Shown here piece by piece: positions 30,883-38,518 of a DNA stretch of 46,833 nucleotides. The position numbers were made by a program, and so were the translations under genes. Origin of the DNA: an uncultured Clostridia bacterium (lineage in GTDB: Bacteria > Bacillota > Clostridia > Oscillospirales > Butyricicoccaceae). The notes beneath the pieces are model-generated. The model did no database searches. It worked only from the letters and a program-made list of their open reading frames with translations, and was not told the DNA's origin. Every line of letters begins with the position of its first letter. Positions within the stretch are counted from its first letter, which is position 1. The stretch spans positions 1-46,833 of the forward strand of contig CALWJQ010000072.1 in NCBI GenBank assembly GCA_944381055.1. Direction: 5' to 3'.

Positions 30883-31607
30883 ATTTCCCCTCCCAATGTT
30901 TCTGTCAGATCGGCCTCCGCGCAGGCGGCGTACTGCTCGCATAGCTGCCGGAACCGTCCTTTGCTGACCGGGATCCGCTCGCCGGACTTCATGACGGCGT
31001 CCCGCCCCTCGATGCACCGAACATGGTGCAGGTTGACCAGATAGCTGCGGTGCACCTTGACAAAATGGTACGGCGCCAGCCGCTTTTCTTCCCGCCCGAT
31101 GGTGCCGGCGATCAGAAAGGGCTTTTCAGCGGCGCTGTTGACCTGCACATAATGGCCGCGCGCTTCTAGATAACTGATCTCGTCCTGTCTGAGCGTGATC
31201 AGCCGCCTGCCGCTGCGAAAAGCAAACCGCACCGTAGAACGCTGCCGGCAGCCCTGCCGCAGCACCGTCTGCATTGCTTCAAAAAAATCCTCGTCCCGCA
31301 CCGGCTTGAGCAGGAACTGATCGGGACGGGCGCAAAAGGCGCGGGTGATGCACCGCGCATCTGCTGCCGTCAGGATCAGGGCCGCGCTGCCCAGCGCGGC
31401 CCGGACATTTTGCGCGCAGCCAAGCGACGCCGCGTCCGAAGACACATCCAGCAGCGCCACGTCGGGCGCGGAATGCATACAGAACCGCAGCAGCGCAGCG
31501 CTGTCCGAAAAACATTCGCAAGCCGTCCGGAACGGCAGCCGGGCCGCCAGTTCCTCCAGCCTGCGCAACCCCCCTTCCTCACTGTCACAAATACCGAGCC
31601 GCAGCAT
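30879..31607 (-). CDS. Orphan LytTR-family response regulator
   Basis: A 242-residue regulator. The receiver domain (1-120) keeps D8, E10 and the candidate phospho-acceptor D54 (VALLDVSSD) and the Lys in FLLKPV. The LytTR DNA-binding domain occupies about 130-235 (LITLRQDEISYLEARGHYVQ, then HRSYLVNLHHVRCIEG). There is no histidine kinase beside it; the next gene, translationally coupled, is a membrane protein. ATG 31607 follows AAAGGAGG. Confidence 0.85.
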   Translation of the reverse strand: MLRLGICDSEEGGLRRLEELAARLPFRTACECFSDSAALLRFCMHSAPDVALLDVSSDAASLGCAQNVRAALGSAALILTAADARCITRAFCARPDQFLLKPVRDEDFFEAMQTVLRQGCRQRSTVRFAFRSGRRLITLRQDEISYLEARGHYVQVNSAAEKPFLIAGTIGREEKRLAPYHFVKVHRSYLVNLHHVRCIEGRDAVMKSGERIPVSKGRFRQLCEQYAACAEADLTETLGGEI

Positions 31608-31638
31608 CGTGCGACCTCCTTTCCCCAATTTCTGTCCT

Positions 31639-31667
31639 AGTATAACACATTGCCCGGCGTTTTTCCA
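31639..31667 (-). promoter_or_regulatory. Promoter of the LytTR-membrane protein pair
   Basis: On the minus strand, TGGAAA (31662-31667), 17 bases, TATACT (31639-31644). The good -10 and poor -35 suggest regulated use. Confidence 0.4.
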
Positions 31668-31816
31668 CAAAATATAAATTTTTTTGGAATTTTTTTAAAA
31701 ATTCTTCCATTATCTTCTTATTCCTTTTTGATCTGAAATCCCGGGGCGCAGGTTCGGGGCGGTATGCAATTTTTTTCGCGGCGTGCGGCATACTAACAAA
31801 GGGGGGTGAAAGCAAG

Positions 31817-31990
31817 ATGTCAAAACACAAAAAGAAAGTCAAAGAACGTGGTGAAAACCTGCGTCTCAGTCCCGAAAAGCGTCTGTGCGCCAAATTTGAC
31901 GAGCTGAGCATTGCAAACTTTCCCGTCGCCCGTCCGGGCGAAATGGGAATGCGCGTGCTTGACAACTGCGCCGAAGAGCACATGATGTAA
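31817..31990 (+). CDS. Small basic protein of unknown function (57 residues)
   Basis: The frame starts MSKHKKKVKERGENLRLSPE and ends CAEEHMM. It has an RBS (GGGGGGTG, 8 bases upstream) and a strong terminator starting just after the stop. The first third is very basic; two cysteines lie at about 24 and 51. I recognise no family. Upstream, CATACTA (31789-31795) matches the -10 of forespore sigma-F/sigma-G promoters, but the best -35 (GTATG, 31762-31766) is 22 bases away, so forespore expression is only a guess. Divergent from the LytTR gene. Confidence 0.55.
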   Translation: MSKHKKKVKERGENLRLSPEKRLCAKFDELSIANFPVARPGEMGMRVLDNCAEEHMM

Positions 31991-31991
31991 A

Positions 31992-32025
31992 AAATGCCGG
32001 GAAAGCCGCGGCTTTCCCGGCATTT
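31992..32025 (+). terminator. Terminator after the 57-residue gene
   Basis: AAATGCCGGGAAAGCC (31992-32007) pairs perfectly over 16 bases with GGCTTTCCCGGCATTT (32010-32025), followed by CTTCT. Confidence 0.85.
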
Positions 32026-32063
32026 CTTCTGCGCCCCCGGCACTGGCGCACGGACGGCGGGTG

Positions 32064-32072
32064 TGTTATACT
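32064..32072 (+). promoter_or_regulatory. Extended -10 promoter for the stub-tcdA unit
   Basis: TGTTATACT (TG-N-TATACT), 34 bases before the stub start codon. The -35 is weak. Confidence 0.5.
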
Positions 32073-32105
32073 GGAGCTGACACCGACAGACAAGGGGGCG
32101 GCTCG

Positions 32106-32231
32106 ATGCCGTTTTTTGAATACAGCAGCCGTGAAACCGATCATCTCAGCGCGCGGGGCCGTCGCCCGGGCATCACATTCCGCAAGGCCAGACAGAACAA
32201 AGGCTCCGCCGGAAAGAGGGAACCGTCATGA
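32106..32231 (+). pseudogene. 41-codon N-terminal stub resembling a DNA-3-methyladenine glycosylase
   Basis: The frame begins MPFFEYSSRETDHLSARGRR, which resembles the N-terminus of Firmicutes AlkA-type glycosylases (FEYGEKEIEYLKKKDKRLG-like). It then loses similarity and stops, overlapping the tcdA start (ATGA). It has its own RBS (AAGGGGGCGG) and promoter. I read it as the retained 5' end of a mostly deleted gene, now possibly acting as a translated leader for tcdA. The similarity covers about 20 residues and comes from memory of the family, so it is tentative. Confidence 0.5.
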
Positions 32232-32950
32232 CCGATATTTTTTCCCGTTCTGCCCGTCTGCTGGGGCCGGACGCCATGGATCGGCTGTCTCGCGCCTCGG
32301 TCTCCGAGTTCGGGCTGGGCGGCGTGGGCTCGTATGCCTGCGAAGCGCTGGCGCGCGGCGGCGTCGGGCGCATTGTTCTGATCGACGGCGATACCGTCGA
32401 CCGCACCAACATCAACCGCCAGCTCATCGCGCTGCACAGCACGGTCGGCCTGCCCAAAACCGACGTCATGCGCCGCCGGCTGCTTGACATCAACCCCGGT
32501 ATGGCTGTCGAGGCGTTCCCATTGTTTTATTCCGCCGAAACGGCCGATCGGGTGGACTTTTCTTCTCTTTCGTACATAGCGGACGCCATTGATACCGTAT
32601 CTTCCAAGCTGCTCATTGCCGAACGCGCCCGCGATGCCGGCGTCCCCGTCATCTCGGCCATGGGTACGGGCAACAAAAAGGATCCTCTGCGCCTGCGCGT
32701 CGGGGACATTTACCAGACTTCGGGGTGCCCGCTGGCCCGCGTCATGCGGCGTGAACTGCGGAAGCGCGGCATCACGTCCCTGCGCGCCGTATATTCTGAC
32801 GAGCCGGCCATGACTCCTTTGCCCGATGGTGTCCCCCTGCCTCCCGGACGCCGGCAGACGCCGGGCAGCCTGCCTTTTGTCCCGTCGGTTGCCGGGCTCA
32901 TCATGGCGTCTGAAATCATTTCCGCCCTGACAGGCATTCCCCTGCGTTAA
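32228..32950 (+). CDS. tcdA: tRNA threonylcarbamoyladenosine dehydratase
   Basis: TcdA (YgdL/CsdL) converts t6A37 of tRNAs to its cyclic form ct6A using ATP. The 240-residue protein has the ThiF/MoeB/E1-like adenylation fold: FGLGGVGS nucleotide loop (28-35), LIDGDTVDRTNINRQ (51-65, with D53) and DAIDTVSSK (about 119-127). GDIYQTSGCPLARVMRRELR is typical of TcdA, as is the PGSLPFVPSVAGLIMASEII C-terminus. ATG 32228 overlaps the upstream stub stop by 4 bases, so its translation is probably coupled to the stub. The deacetylase gene follows after 24 bases. Confidence 0.92.
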   Translation: MTDIFSRSARLLGPDAMDRLSRASVSEFGLGGVGSYACEALARGGVGRIVLIDGDTVDRTNINRQLIALHSTVGLPKTDVMRRRLLDINPGMAVEAFPLFYSAETADRVDFSSLSYIADAIDTVSSKLLIAERARDAGVPVISAMGTGNKKDPLRLRVGDIYQTSGCPLARVMRRELRKRGITSLRAVYSDEPAMTPLPDGVPLPPGRRQTPGSLPFVPSVAGLIMASEIISALTGIPLR

Positions 32951-32974
32951 CGCTGTCAAAGGAGCTTCCTGTTC

Positions 32975-33919
32975 ATGAAACACCTCAAACAAAATACCGC
33001 CCGCCGCCGGCAGGCGCTTCTGGCCGCGCTTCTGCTGGCCATCGTCCTTCCCAGCGTCGCCTGTGCTGCGCTCACCGTACGCCAAAACCGTTTGCAGCGC
33101 CGGCTGGCCGACGCGCACGCCGAAATCGATCGTCTCAGCCTGGCTTTGCAGGACGCCCAGGCTGAGCCGCCTGACAACGTTTCGGAAGAACGCCCGCCCG
33201 AACATGAGCCGCCGGCTTCGGTTTCCGGTCAGGCCGCCCCGGCATACCAGTCGCTGCATCCCGACGTTTACAGCGATACGCCGGTCGGCGATCAGACCGT
33301 CTATGAAAATGTCTGCTATCTGACCTTTGACGACGGCCCGAGCGAGCAGACGCCGGCCATCCTGGACATTCTCGACCGGTACGGCGTCAAGGCGACCTTT
33401 TTTGTCGTGGGGAGCAGTGTACAGAAATACCCCGATATTGTCAAAGATGCGGCCGCACGCGGACACGTTATCGGCGTCCACACTGATTCCCATGTTTATA
33501 AAGACATTTACGCTTCGGTCGAAAGCTATCTGGACGATTTCAGCGCCGCCTGGCAGCGCGTTTACGACCTGACAGGACAGAAGCCGGCCGTTTTCCGTTT
33601 TCCCGGCGGCAGTATCAACCAATACAACAAGGGCATTTACCAGCCGCTCATCGCCGAAATGCTGCGGCGAGGCTTTGCCTATTACGACTGGAACGCTTCG
33701 GCTGAAGACGCAGTCGGCAAGCCGACGGCCGAATCGGTCGTACAGAACGCCCTGTCGGTTCAGTCCAAAATGCCCATTGTGCTGATGCACGACGGCACCT
33801 ATACCACGGCCACCGCCGAAGGGCTTCCCAAAATCATCGAGGGCTTCCAGTCCCGCGGCTACACCTTCGGCGTGCTGACGCCCGATGTCTACTCGGTCGC
33901 TTTCGGATACAGGGACTGA
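32975..33919 (+). CDS. Polysaccharide deacetylase (NodB domain), exported
   Basis: A 314-residue carbohydrate esterase family 4 protein: N-terminal signal or anchor helix (about 12-32), a low-complexity linker rich in Pro/Glu (60-90), and a NodB domain (about 112-305). It has the full motif set: TFDDGPS (D119, D120), HTDSH metal site (H169, H173), FRFPGGS, YDWNAS and VLMHDG. It probably deacetylates N-acetylglucosamine or N-acetylmuramic acid in peptidoglycan, as PdaA-type enzymes do in spore cortex and PgdA-type in lysozyme resistance. Downstream of tcdA, ending at a bidirectional terminator. Confidence 0.92.
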   Translation: MKHLKQNTARRRQALLAALLLAIVLPSVACAALTVRQNRLQRRLADAHAEIDRLSLALQDAQAEPPDNVSEERPPEHEPPASVSGQAAPAYQSLHPDVYSDTPVGDQTVYENVCYLTFDDGPSEQTPAILDILDRYGVKATFFVVGSSVQKYPDIVKDAAARGHVIGVHTDSHVYKDIYASVESYLDDFSAAWQRVYDLTGQKPAVFRFPGGSINQYNKGIYQPLIAEMLRRGFAYYDWNASAEDAVGKPTAESVVQNALSVQSKMPIVLMHDGTYTTATAEGLPKIIEGFQSRGYTFGVLTPDVYSVAFGYRD

Positions 33920-33960
33920 GCGCTGCATGCCGTTCCAGTTCTTTTAAACCGCCAAAACAG

Positions 33961-33999
33961 AAAAGAGGTGCGCAGAGCCGGGCTCTGCGCACCTCTTTT
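33961..33999. terminator. Bidirectional terminator between the deacetylase and proX
   Basis: AAAAGAGGTGCGCAGAGC (33961-33978) pairs perfectly with GCTCTGCGCACCTCTTTT (33982-33999). Confidence 0.9.
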
Positions 34000-34004
34000 G
34001 ATTG

Positions 34005-34520
34005 TTATTGGGGTTCGCTGACGCCGGTCAGCGTCAGGACGACGGGTTCATGCCCCAGATGGGGCAGGACGACGTTTTTAAAGTCGTCCATTGAAACGGC
34101 GATGCTTTTGGTGTTGACGCCGGGGTGCATACAGGCGCGCTCCCATGTCAGAACGTCGGCGTCGATGACCAGATGGATTTTTTTGTCCGGGTCAAAAATC
34201 AGGCTCAGGGGGTTGACCGCCCCGGGCGTGACGCCCAGCATGTCGTAAAGGGTGTCTGCATCGCCGAAGCTCAGGCGCGACACGCCCAGCTTTTTGGACA
34301 CCTCGGCCGTGCGGAAAGGCTTGTCGCCGACGATGAGCAGCAGATAAAATTCCGTTTTCTGCCGATTGCACAAAAACAGGTTTCGGAAAAACGGCGGCCC
34401 CAGCTTTTGCACAATGGGCGGCAGGTCATCCATGCCCAGCGCCGGCGCGTGTTCGACCATCGTATACGGCACGCCCCACGCGCCCAGGGCTTCGAGAATA
34501 TCCTGCGAACGATCGCTCAT
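34005..34520 (-). CDS. proX: ProX-type Ala-tRNA(Pro) deacylase (YbaK/ProRS-INS superfamily)
   Basis: A 171-residue freestanding editing domain homologous to the insertion domain of prolyl-tRNA synthetase, which hydrolyses Ala-tRNA(Pro). Family landmarks are YTMVEHAPALGMDDLP (19-34), KNLFL-like RNLFLCNRQKTEFYLLLIV, KPFRTAEVSKKLGVSRLSFG, GVTPGAVNPLSLI and HPGVNTKSIAVS. The usual KNLFL lysine is arginine here (RNLFL). Together with YbaK at 15555 it gives two proline-tRNA editing factors. The start codon is one base after the stop of the serine-hydrolase gene, so they are cotranscribed. Confidence 0.88.
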   Translation of the reverse strand: MSDRSQDILEALGAWGVPYTMVEHAPALGMDDLPPIVQKLGPPFFRNLFLCNRQKTEFYLLLIVGDKPFRTAEVSKKLGVSRLSFGDADTLYDMLGVTPGAVNPLSLIFDPDKKIHLVIDADVLTWERACMHPGVNTKSIAVSMDDFKNVVLPHLGHEPVVLTLTGVSEPQ

Positions 34521-34521
34521 G

Positions 34522-36087
34522 TCAATCCTCCCTGCTGAACGGCAGATTCTGTACGCGGCCGAACGACATCGTCAGCCCGATGACCGTCCCGCCTGACCCG
34601 CGGGTAAACTGCACAAAGGCCCCGCGCCGCCCGTCGGTGACAAACCGGTCGTGCGCAATGGGGTACAGCCGCGACTGGCCGTTGCGGAAGTGGTGCAGAT
34701 ACAGCGCGCCGTCGCGCTCTTCAACCTCATAAGCGGTCTCGATTTCACTGCTCACATAGCGCCCCTCGTAACGCAGCAGCTGTTCGCCCGGCGCCGGGGA
34801 CGGATCGGCCTTTTGCAGCTTCATCACGCTGCCGCTCATCACGATTCCCGGTGCGTCGGGGCCGAGCAGCAGGTACTGATCCAGGTGCCCGACCCTGTAC
34901 AGGTTGCCGCGCACATGAACCAGCGGCGCTTTGTCAAAGGTCTCGGTCATATACAGCTTCCCGTTTTCTTCGACGACGTCCAGCGTGATGGCGTCGGGCA
35001 GATCGGCGTAATAGACGCCGGGGGCCGTGGACGGGTCAAAGCTTTCGGCAGCCTCGGGTTCGGGGCGCGCGGGCGCTTCCAGCCCGAGCAGGATGCGCAG
35101 CACCGCCATGGCCGCGGGATCGGTCGGGGTGTTCTGCGTGTTGCTCAGAATGACCAGCTCGATGCCGTCATCCGGCAGTCCGACGACAATCGACCGGAAG
35201 GCCGCGTCGGCGCCGCCGTGCTTAAAGTAACGGTGGCCGCAAAGCTCGCCTATCATCAGTCCGCCGGCGTAGTCGGTCGGCGCGCCGCCTTTGAGCGCGG
35301 GCACCGTCATCATCAGGCCGATGGTTTCCTGGCTGCACAGCGTGGGATGCTGGTAGTGAGCCATCCACTTCATAAAATCGTGGGCCGTGGTGTGCAGCGA
35401 CGTCGACCCGTAGCTGCCGTAATTGAGGACGCTGTGGAAGTATTCCGTCCCGTTGTCCCAGAACGACCGGGCGCGGTTGTCAATGCGCTGCCAGTAGCGG
35501 TCACGGATAACGGTGCTCTTCATGCCCAGCGGCTCAAAAACCCGCTCACGCAAAAAGTCGTTCAGGCTTTTGCCCGCAAGCCTTTCAACAATTTCCGCCA
35601 GCAGGACAAAGTTTGAATTGCTGTACATGTACTGGGTTTCAGGCGGGAAGTTGAGCTGGGTCTGGTTTGCAATGATGTCGACGGCGTCCTTTTGGGTGAT
35701 AGTATCGTCGATGCGCACGCCGCGCGCCATTTCCAGCGTCCAGATATCGCGGATGCCGCTGTTGTTATTGATAAGGTTGCGGACCTTGACCGGTTCGTCA
35801 AACCGGATGAGATCGGGGATATACGCGCGCACGTCTTTATCGATGTCCAGCAGGCCGTCTTCGCGCAGCAGCAGGGCCGCGAAAACCGTCAGCTGCTTGG
35901 ACACCGACGCGACGTGAAATACGGTATCTTTGGTGACGGGCAAGCGGTTTTCTATATCGGCGTACCCGAAGCAACGGTCGTACACAATCTGCCCGCCCTG
36001 CCGGATCAGGACCTGCCCGCCCGGGCACACGCCGTCCTGCCACAGATGGAAAACATCGTCGATCTGCTTTTTCATTTGTTCTGTCAT
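34522..36087 (-). CDS. Serine hydrolase, beta-lactamase-related (class C fold)
   Basis: A 521-residue serine hydrolase of the beta-lactamase/DD-peptidase (PF00144) superfamily. Residues 1-350 form the catalytic domain with S61-V-S-K64, Y155-S-N and HGG (about 318-320, in place of KTG); the remaining part is a beta-rich lipocalin-like domain common in these esterases and peptidases. No signal peptide is visible, so a cytoplasmic esterase or D-peptidase is more likely than a true beta-lactamase. ATG 36087 follows GGAGGG; the longer frame to 36612 runs antisense through the Cys-rich gene. Its promoter is at 36149-36177. Confidence 0.88.
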   Translation of the reverse strand: MTEQMKKQIDDVFHLWQDGVCPGGQVLIRQGGQIVYDRCFGYADIENRLPVTKDTVFHVASVSKQLTVFAALLLREDGLLDIDKDVRAYIPDLIRFDEPVKVRNLINNNSGIRDIWTLEMARGVRIDDTITQKDAVDIIANQTQLNFPPETQYMYSNSNFVLLAEIVERLAGKSLNDFLRERVFEPLGMKSTVIRDRYWQRIDNRARSFWDNGTEYFHSVLNYGSYGSTSLHTTAHDFMKWMAHYQHPTLCSQETIGLMMTVPALKGGAPTDYAGGLMIGELCGHRYFKHGGADAAFRSIVVGLPDDGIELVILSNTQNTPTDPAAMAVLRILLGLEAPARPEPEAAESFDPSTAPGVYYADLPDAITLDVVEENGKLYMTETFDKAPLVHVRGNLYRVGHLDQYLLLGPDAPGIVMSGSVMKLQKADPSPAPGEQLLRYEGRYVSSEIETAYEVEERDGALYLHHFRNGQSRLYPIAHDRFVTDGRRGAFVQFTRGSGGTVIGLTMSFGRVQNLPFSRED

Positions 36088-36148
36088 GGCTGAACCCTCC
36101 CTGAATACGTTGATGGACGCGAAACGGTCTGCGGCCTTGTCTTTTTTC

Positions 36149-36177
36149 ATGATACCCTGTCCGGCATTTTCTGTCAA
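36149..36177 (-). promoter_or_regulatory. Sigma-A promoter of the serine hydrolase-proX unit
   Basis: On the minus strand, TTGACA (36172-36177), 17 bases, TATCAT (36149-36154). Confidence 0.65.
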
Positions 36178-36264
36178 GAAAGCACAGCACGCCCCTTGCC
36201 CGGGCGGCATAAGCTGTATTGAGCGTCCGGCCGGGCGTATCTGTACAGAAATGACGGTGAGCCT

Positions 36265-36561
36265 ATGTTGAAAAGATGGAAACGCTGCTGCCTTTACCGC
36301 CGGTCGTGCTGCGTCTGTTCGGTCTGCAAACGCACCTGCTGCCAGTGCTGCGAATGCTGCCAGCAGAACGACTGCTCCGGCAGGATTCAAACCGTCTGCA
36401 CCTGCTCGCGCTACGCCGACGTCCCCATGACGATTTATTACGGCCCGGGCTATACAGACGTCGACTGCTGCAAAACGCAGACTGGAATCCTGCAAGACAT
36501 TTCCGATGCCCTCAGCCGCTGCTGTCCCCGGGACTGCTGCGGCTGCCAGAACTGCTGCTAA
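36265..36561 (+). CDS. Extremely cysteine-rich small protein
   Basis: A 98-residue protein with 24 cysteines, mostly as CC pairs: CCLYRRSCCVCSVCKRTCC near the start, then CCECC, and CCPRDCCGCQNCC at the C-terminus. The middle (about 50-66) is free of cysteine. There is no signal peptide; the N-terminus is basic. It could bind metals like a metallothionein or form a disulphide-linked layer such as a spore coat or crust; neither is shown. ATG 36265 has a weak RBS (GGTGAG). A terminator lies downstream. It is antisense to nothing real and divergent from the serine-hydrolase gene. I recognise no family. Confidence 0.7.
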   Translation: MLKRWKRCCLYRRSCCVCSVCKRTCCQCCECCQQNDCSGRIQTVCTCSRYADVPMTIYYGPGYTDVDCCKTQTGILQDISDALSRCCPRDCCGCQNCC

Positions 36562-36662
36562 AGCCGGCTCCGTCCCCGGGCCCGCAGGCCCGGGGGCGGT
36601 TCCCCGCCCCATTGCAGATCCCGCTTTTCCTCACCGGGCTTTTACATCGTTCTTTATGCTGG

Positions 36663-36687
36663 CCGCCGGGTCTTCCGGCGGTTTTTT
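36663..36687 (+). terminator. Terminator of the Cys-rich gene
   Basis: CCGCCGG (36663-36669), loop GTCTT, CCGGCGG (36675-36681), T6. A strong GC hairpin without a T-run (CCCCGGGCC...GGCCCGGGG) lies about 70 bases upstream. Confidence 0.8.
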
Positions 36688-36728
36688 ATATATCTAAAAT
36701 TATTTTATATTTTATTTTTAAAAATACC

Positions 36729-36757
36729 TTGACAGATGAAGTATATTGAACTATACT
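36729..36757 (+). promoter_or_regulatory. Promoter with overlapping operator for the PadR operon
   Basis: TTGACA (36729-36734), 17 bases, TATACT (36752-36757). The -10 forms half of the palindrome AGTATA-N6-TATACT (36740-36757), a likely PadR autorepression site. Confidence 0.7.
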
Positions 36758-36782
36758 GGTATCAGCAAAGGAGGTGAACCCC

Positions 36783-37112
36783 TTGTCAATCACTTCAGAT
36801 ATTATCCGCGGGCACACCGAGACCATCATTCTTGCCCGCCTGCTGCGCTCGGACAGCTACGGCTATGAAATCAACAAATCCATCCAGCAGGCGACAGGCG
36901 GCCGCTACGAACTCAAGGAAGCCACGCTGTACACCGCCTTCCGCCGGCTTGAGCAGAGCGGCTGCATCAGCTCATACTGGGGGGACGAGGGCAGCGGCGC
37001 CCGGCGGCGGTATTATCGTATTACGCCCGAGGGCCGGGCCGTGTACCGGCAAAACCGCGACGACTGGGAAAACGCCAAACAGATCATCGATATATTGATT
37101 AAGGAGGACTGA
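36783..37112 (+). CDS. PadR-family transcriptional regulator
   Basis: A 109-residue winged-helix regulator of the short PadR type: LARLLRSDSYGYEINKSIQQ, ELKEATLYTAFRRLEQSGCI and the wing GSGARRRYYRITPEG. TTG 36783 is chosen because AAGGAGGTGA lies just upstream; the GTG at 36774 is inside that RBS. It heads an operon of a 37-residue frame, a HAAS/DUF4097 membrane-signalling-type protein and an MFS transporter. PadR-HAAS pairs are a known Firmicutes arrangement, so it probably controls this operon through the operator in its promoter. Confidence 0.9.
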   Translation: MSITSDIIRGHTETIILARLLRSDSYGYEINKSIQQATGGRYELKEATLYTAFRRLEQSGCISSYWGDEGSGARRRYYRITPEGRAVYRQNRDDWENAKQIIDILIKED

Positions 37113-37115
37113 ACC

Positions 37116-37229
37116 ATGGCTCGTTTTATCAAAAAAGATCATGCCCGCATCCGACGTCCCGACCCGCGCGAAGAGTTCAGCCAGCGCTTTTGTCTTGAAT
37201 ACTTTATCATCACTTCCCGGATGTTTTGA
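37116..37229 (+). CDS. 37-residue small protein of unknown function
   Basis: The frame begins MARFIKKDHARIRRPDPREE and ends ITSRMF. It has a strong RBS (AAGGAGG, 37101-37107) and starts 3 bases after the padR stop. Basic and hydrophilic, it shows no domain. It may be a true small protein or a coupling leader for the next gene; the start is well supported but the function is unknown. Confidence 0.45.
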   Translation: MARFIKKDHARIRRPDPREEFSQRFCLEYFIITSRMF

Positions 37230-37255
37230 TACAGACGGATAAGGGGGGCAGAAAC

Positions 37256-38494
37256 ATGAAAGAAAAAATCAGGCGTCAGGTGCTCAGCCTGCTGGCGGAC
37301 GCGCCCGACTGTCCGGAAAAGACCGAAATTGCCGACGAACTGACCCAGAACCTGAGCGACAAGTATGACGATCTGGTCGCGCAGGGCCGCGACGCAGACG
37401 ATGCGTACCGCGAAGTGCTGGCCGGCATCGGCGACGTCAGCGAAATGATCAGCTTCCTGCGCGAAGTCGGCGCAAGCCGGCGTTCCGAAGAGAAGGCCGG
37501 CCCGGCCGCCGCGCCGTTCGAAGGCTTTGAAGATCGGGTGCGCAGCTGGAGCGAACAGCTGGCCCGCAGCATCGAAGAGCCGATGCGCAGCATGGCCGGC
37601 GATATTGAATCGGCCGCCAAGCAGTTGCAGCAGAACATCCGCCGCAGCGGCCGCACGTATTATTACGAAACGACCTACGAAGCGGACGGCGTCGAAGAGC
37701 TGCTGATCGAAATGAAATCGGGCGATCTTGCTCTGCGTCCCGGCCGCGACCAGTACATCCGCATTGTCGAACGCTCACGCGCCGCCCTGAGCGACGATCA
37801 GCGCGTCAGCGTCGACCGCAGCGGCGACTGCCTGCGCATCGCGCAGGGGCGCAGCTATGTCGGGTTTGTCTGGTTCGGCTTCGGCGTCATCAGTTCAGAT
37901 CTTGAAATCGAGCTTCCCCCGCGCCTGTGGCGCGCCGTGACGGCAACCGGCGTCAGCGAAGCGGACATCAAAGATCTCAAATGCCGCGCGCTCGGCATCA
38001 AGAGCACGTCAGGCGATATCGAAATCGCGCGGCTGGAGGCCGAAACGCTGACCATCGACAGCATCAGCGGCGACATCTCAGTCACCGGCAACGCCGACAA
38101 TGTGGACATCCGCACCAAAAGCGGCGACGTCGAACTGCGGGACATGGTGGTGTCCGGGCTGTCGGTCGACAAGATCTCGGGCGACCTGGACTTCACCGGC
38201 GCGGTGCTGTCGGTTCAGCTCAAAAGCAAATCCGGCGACACCCGGCTGCGCACCCACTCGCTGCCGCGCGCTTTGGACATCGACTCGGTATCGGGCGACG
38301 TTCGCGTCATTTTACCGGAAAACGACGGTTTTTCCATCCAGTACAGGCGAATCTCAGGCGATTTTAAAAGCGATTTCAGCCTGATGACCTCACTCAACAG
38401 CCGCAAGGGCGTCGCATCGTACAAGGGCGCGTCCGAGCCTGTATACACCATTTCGACGACCAGCGGCGATATTTCGGTCCTGCGGGGCTCATAA
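37256..38494 (+). CDS. HAAS domain - DUF4097 beta-repeat protein
   Basis: A 412-residue protein. The N-terminal 75 residues match the HAAS (DUF1700-like) helical domain (RRQVLSLLADAPDCPEKTEI, then ADAYREVLAGIGDVSEMISF-like). A helical linker follows, then a right-handed beta-repeat region of DUF4097 (about 140-412) with recurring SGD turns (KSGDLAL, TSGDIEI, ISGDISV, KSGDVEL, ISGDLDF, KSGDTRL, VSGDVRV, TSGDISV). No transmembrane helix is evident, unusual for the group. Encoded with a PadR regulator, it is probably part of a signalling module; its ligand is unknown. ATG 37256 follows AAGGGGGG. Confidence 0.82.
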   Translation: MKEKIRRQVLSLLADAPDCPEKTEIADELTQNLSDKYDDLVAQGRDADDAYREVLAGIGDVSEMISFLREVGASRRSEEKAGPAAAPFEGFEDRVRSWSEQLARSIEEPMRSMAGDIESAAKQLQQNIRRSGRTYYYETTYEADGVEELLIEMKSGDLALRPGRDQYIRIVERSRAALSDDQRVSVDRSGDCLRIAQGRSYVGFVWFGFGVISSDLEIELPPRLWRAVTATGVSEADIKDLKCRALGIKSTSGDIEIARLEAETLTIDSISGDISVTGNADNVDIRTKSGDVELRDMVVSGLSVDKISGDLDFTGAVLSVQLKSKSGDTRLRTHSLPRALDIDSVSGDVRVILPENDGFSIQYRRISGDFKSDFSLMTSLNSRKGVASYKGASEPVYTISTTSGDISVLRGS

Positions 38495-38518
38495 CCGGAT
38501 TTTTCGGGAGGTGCTGTT

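Noticed and set aside
36088..36612. N-terminal extension of the serine hydrolase to 696 residues
   Set aside because: The added part is antisense to the Cys-rich gene, crosses the mapped promoter and has no RBS. The family length fits the start at 36087.
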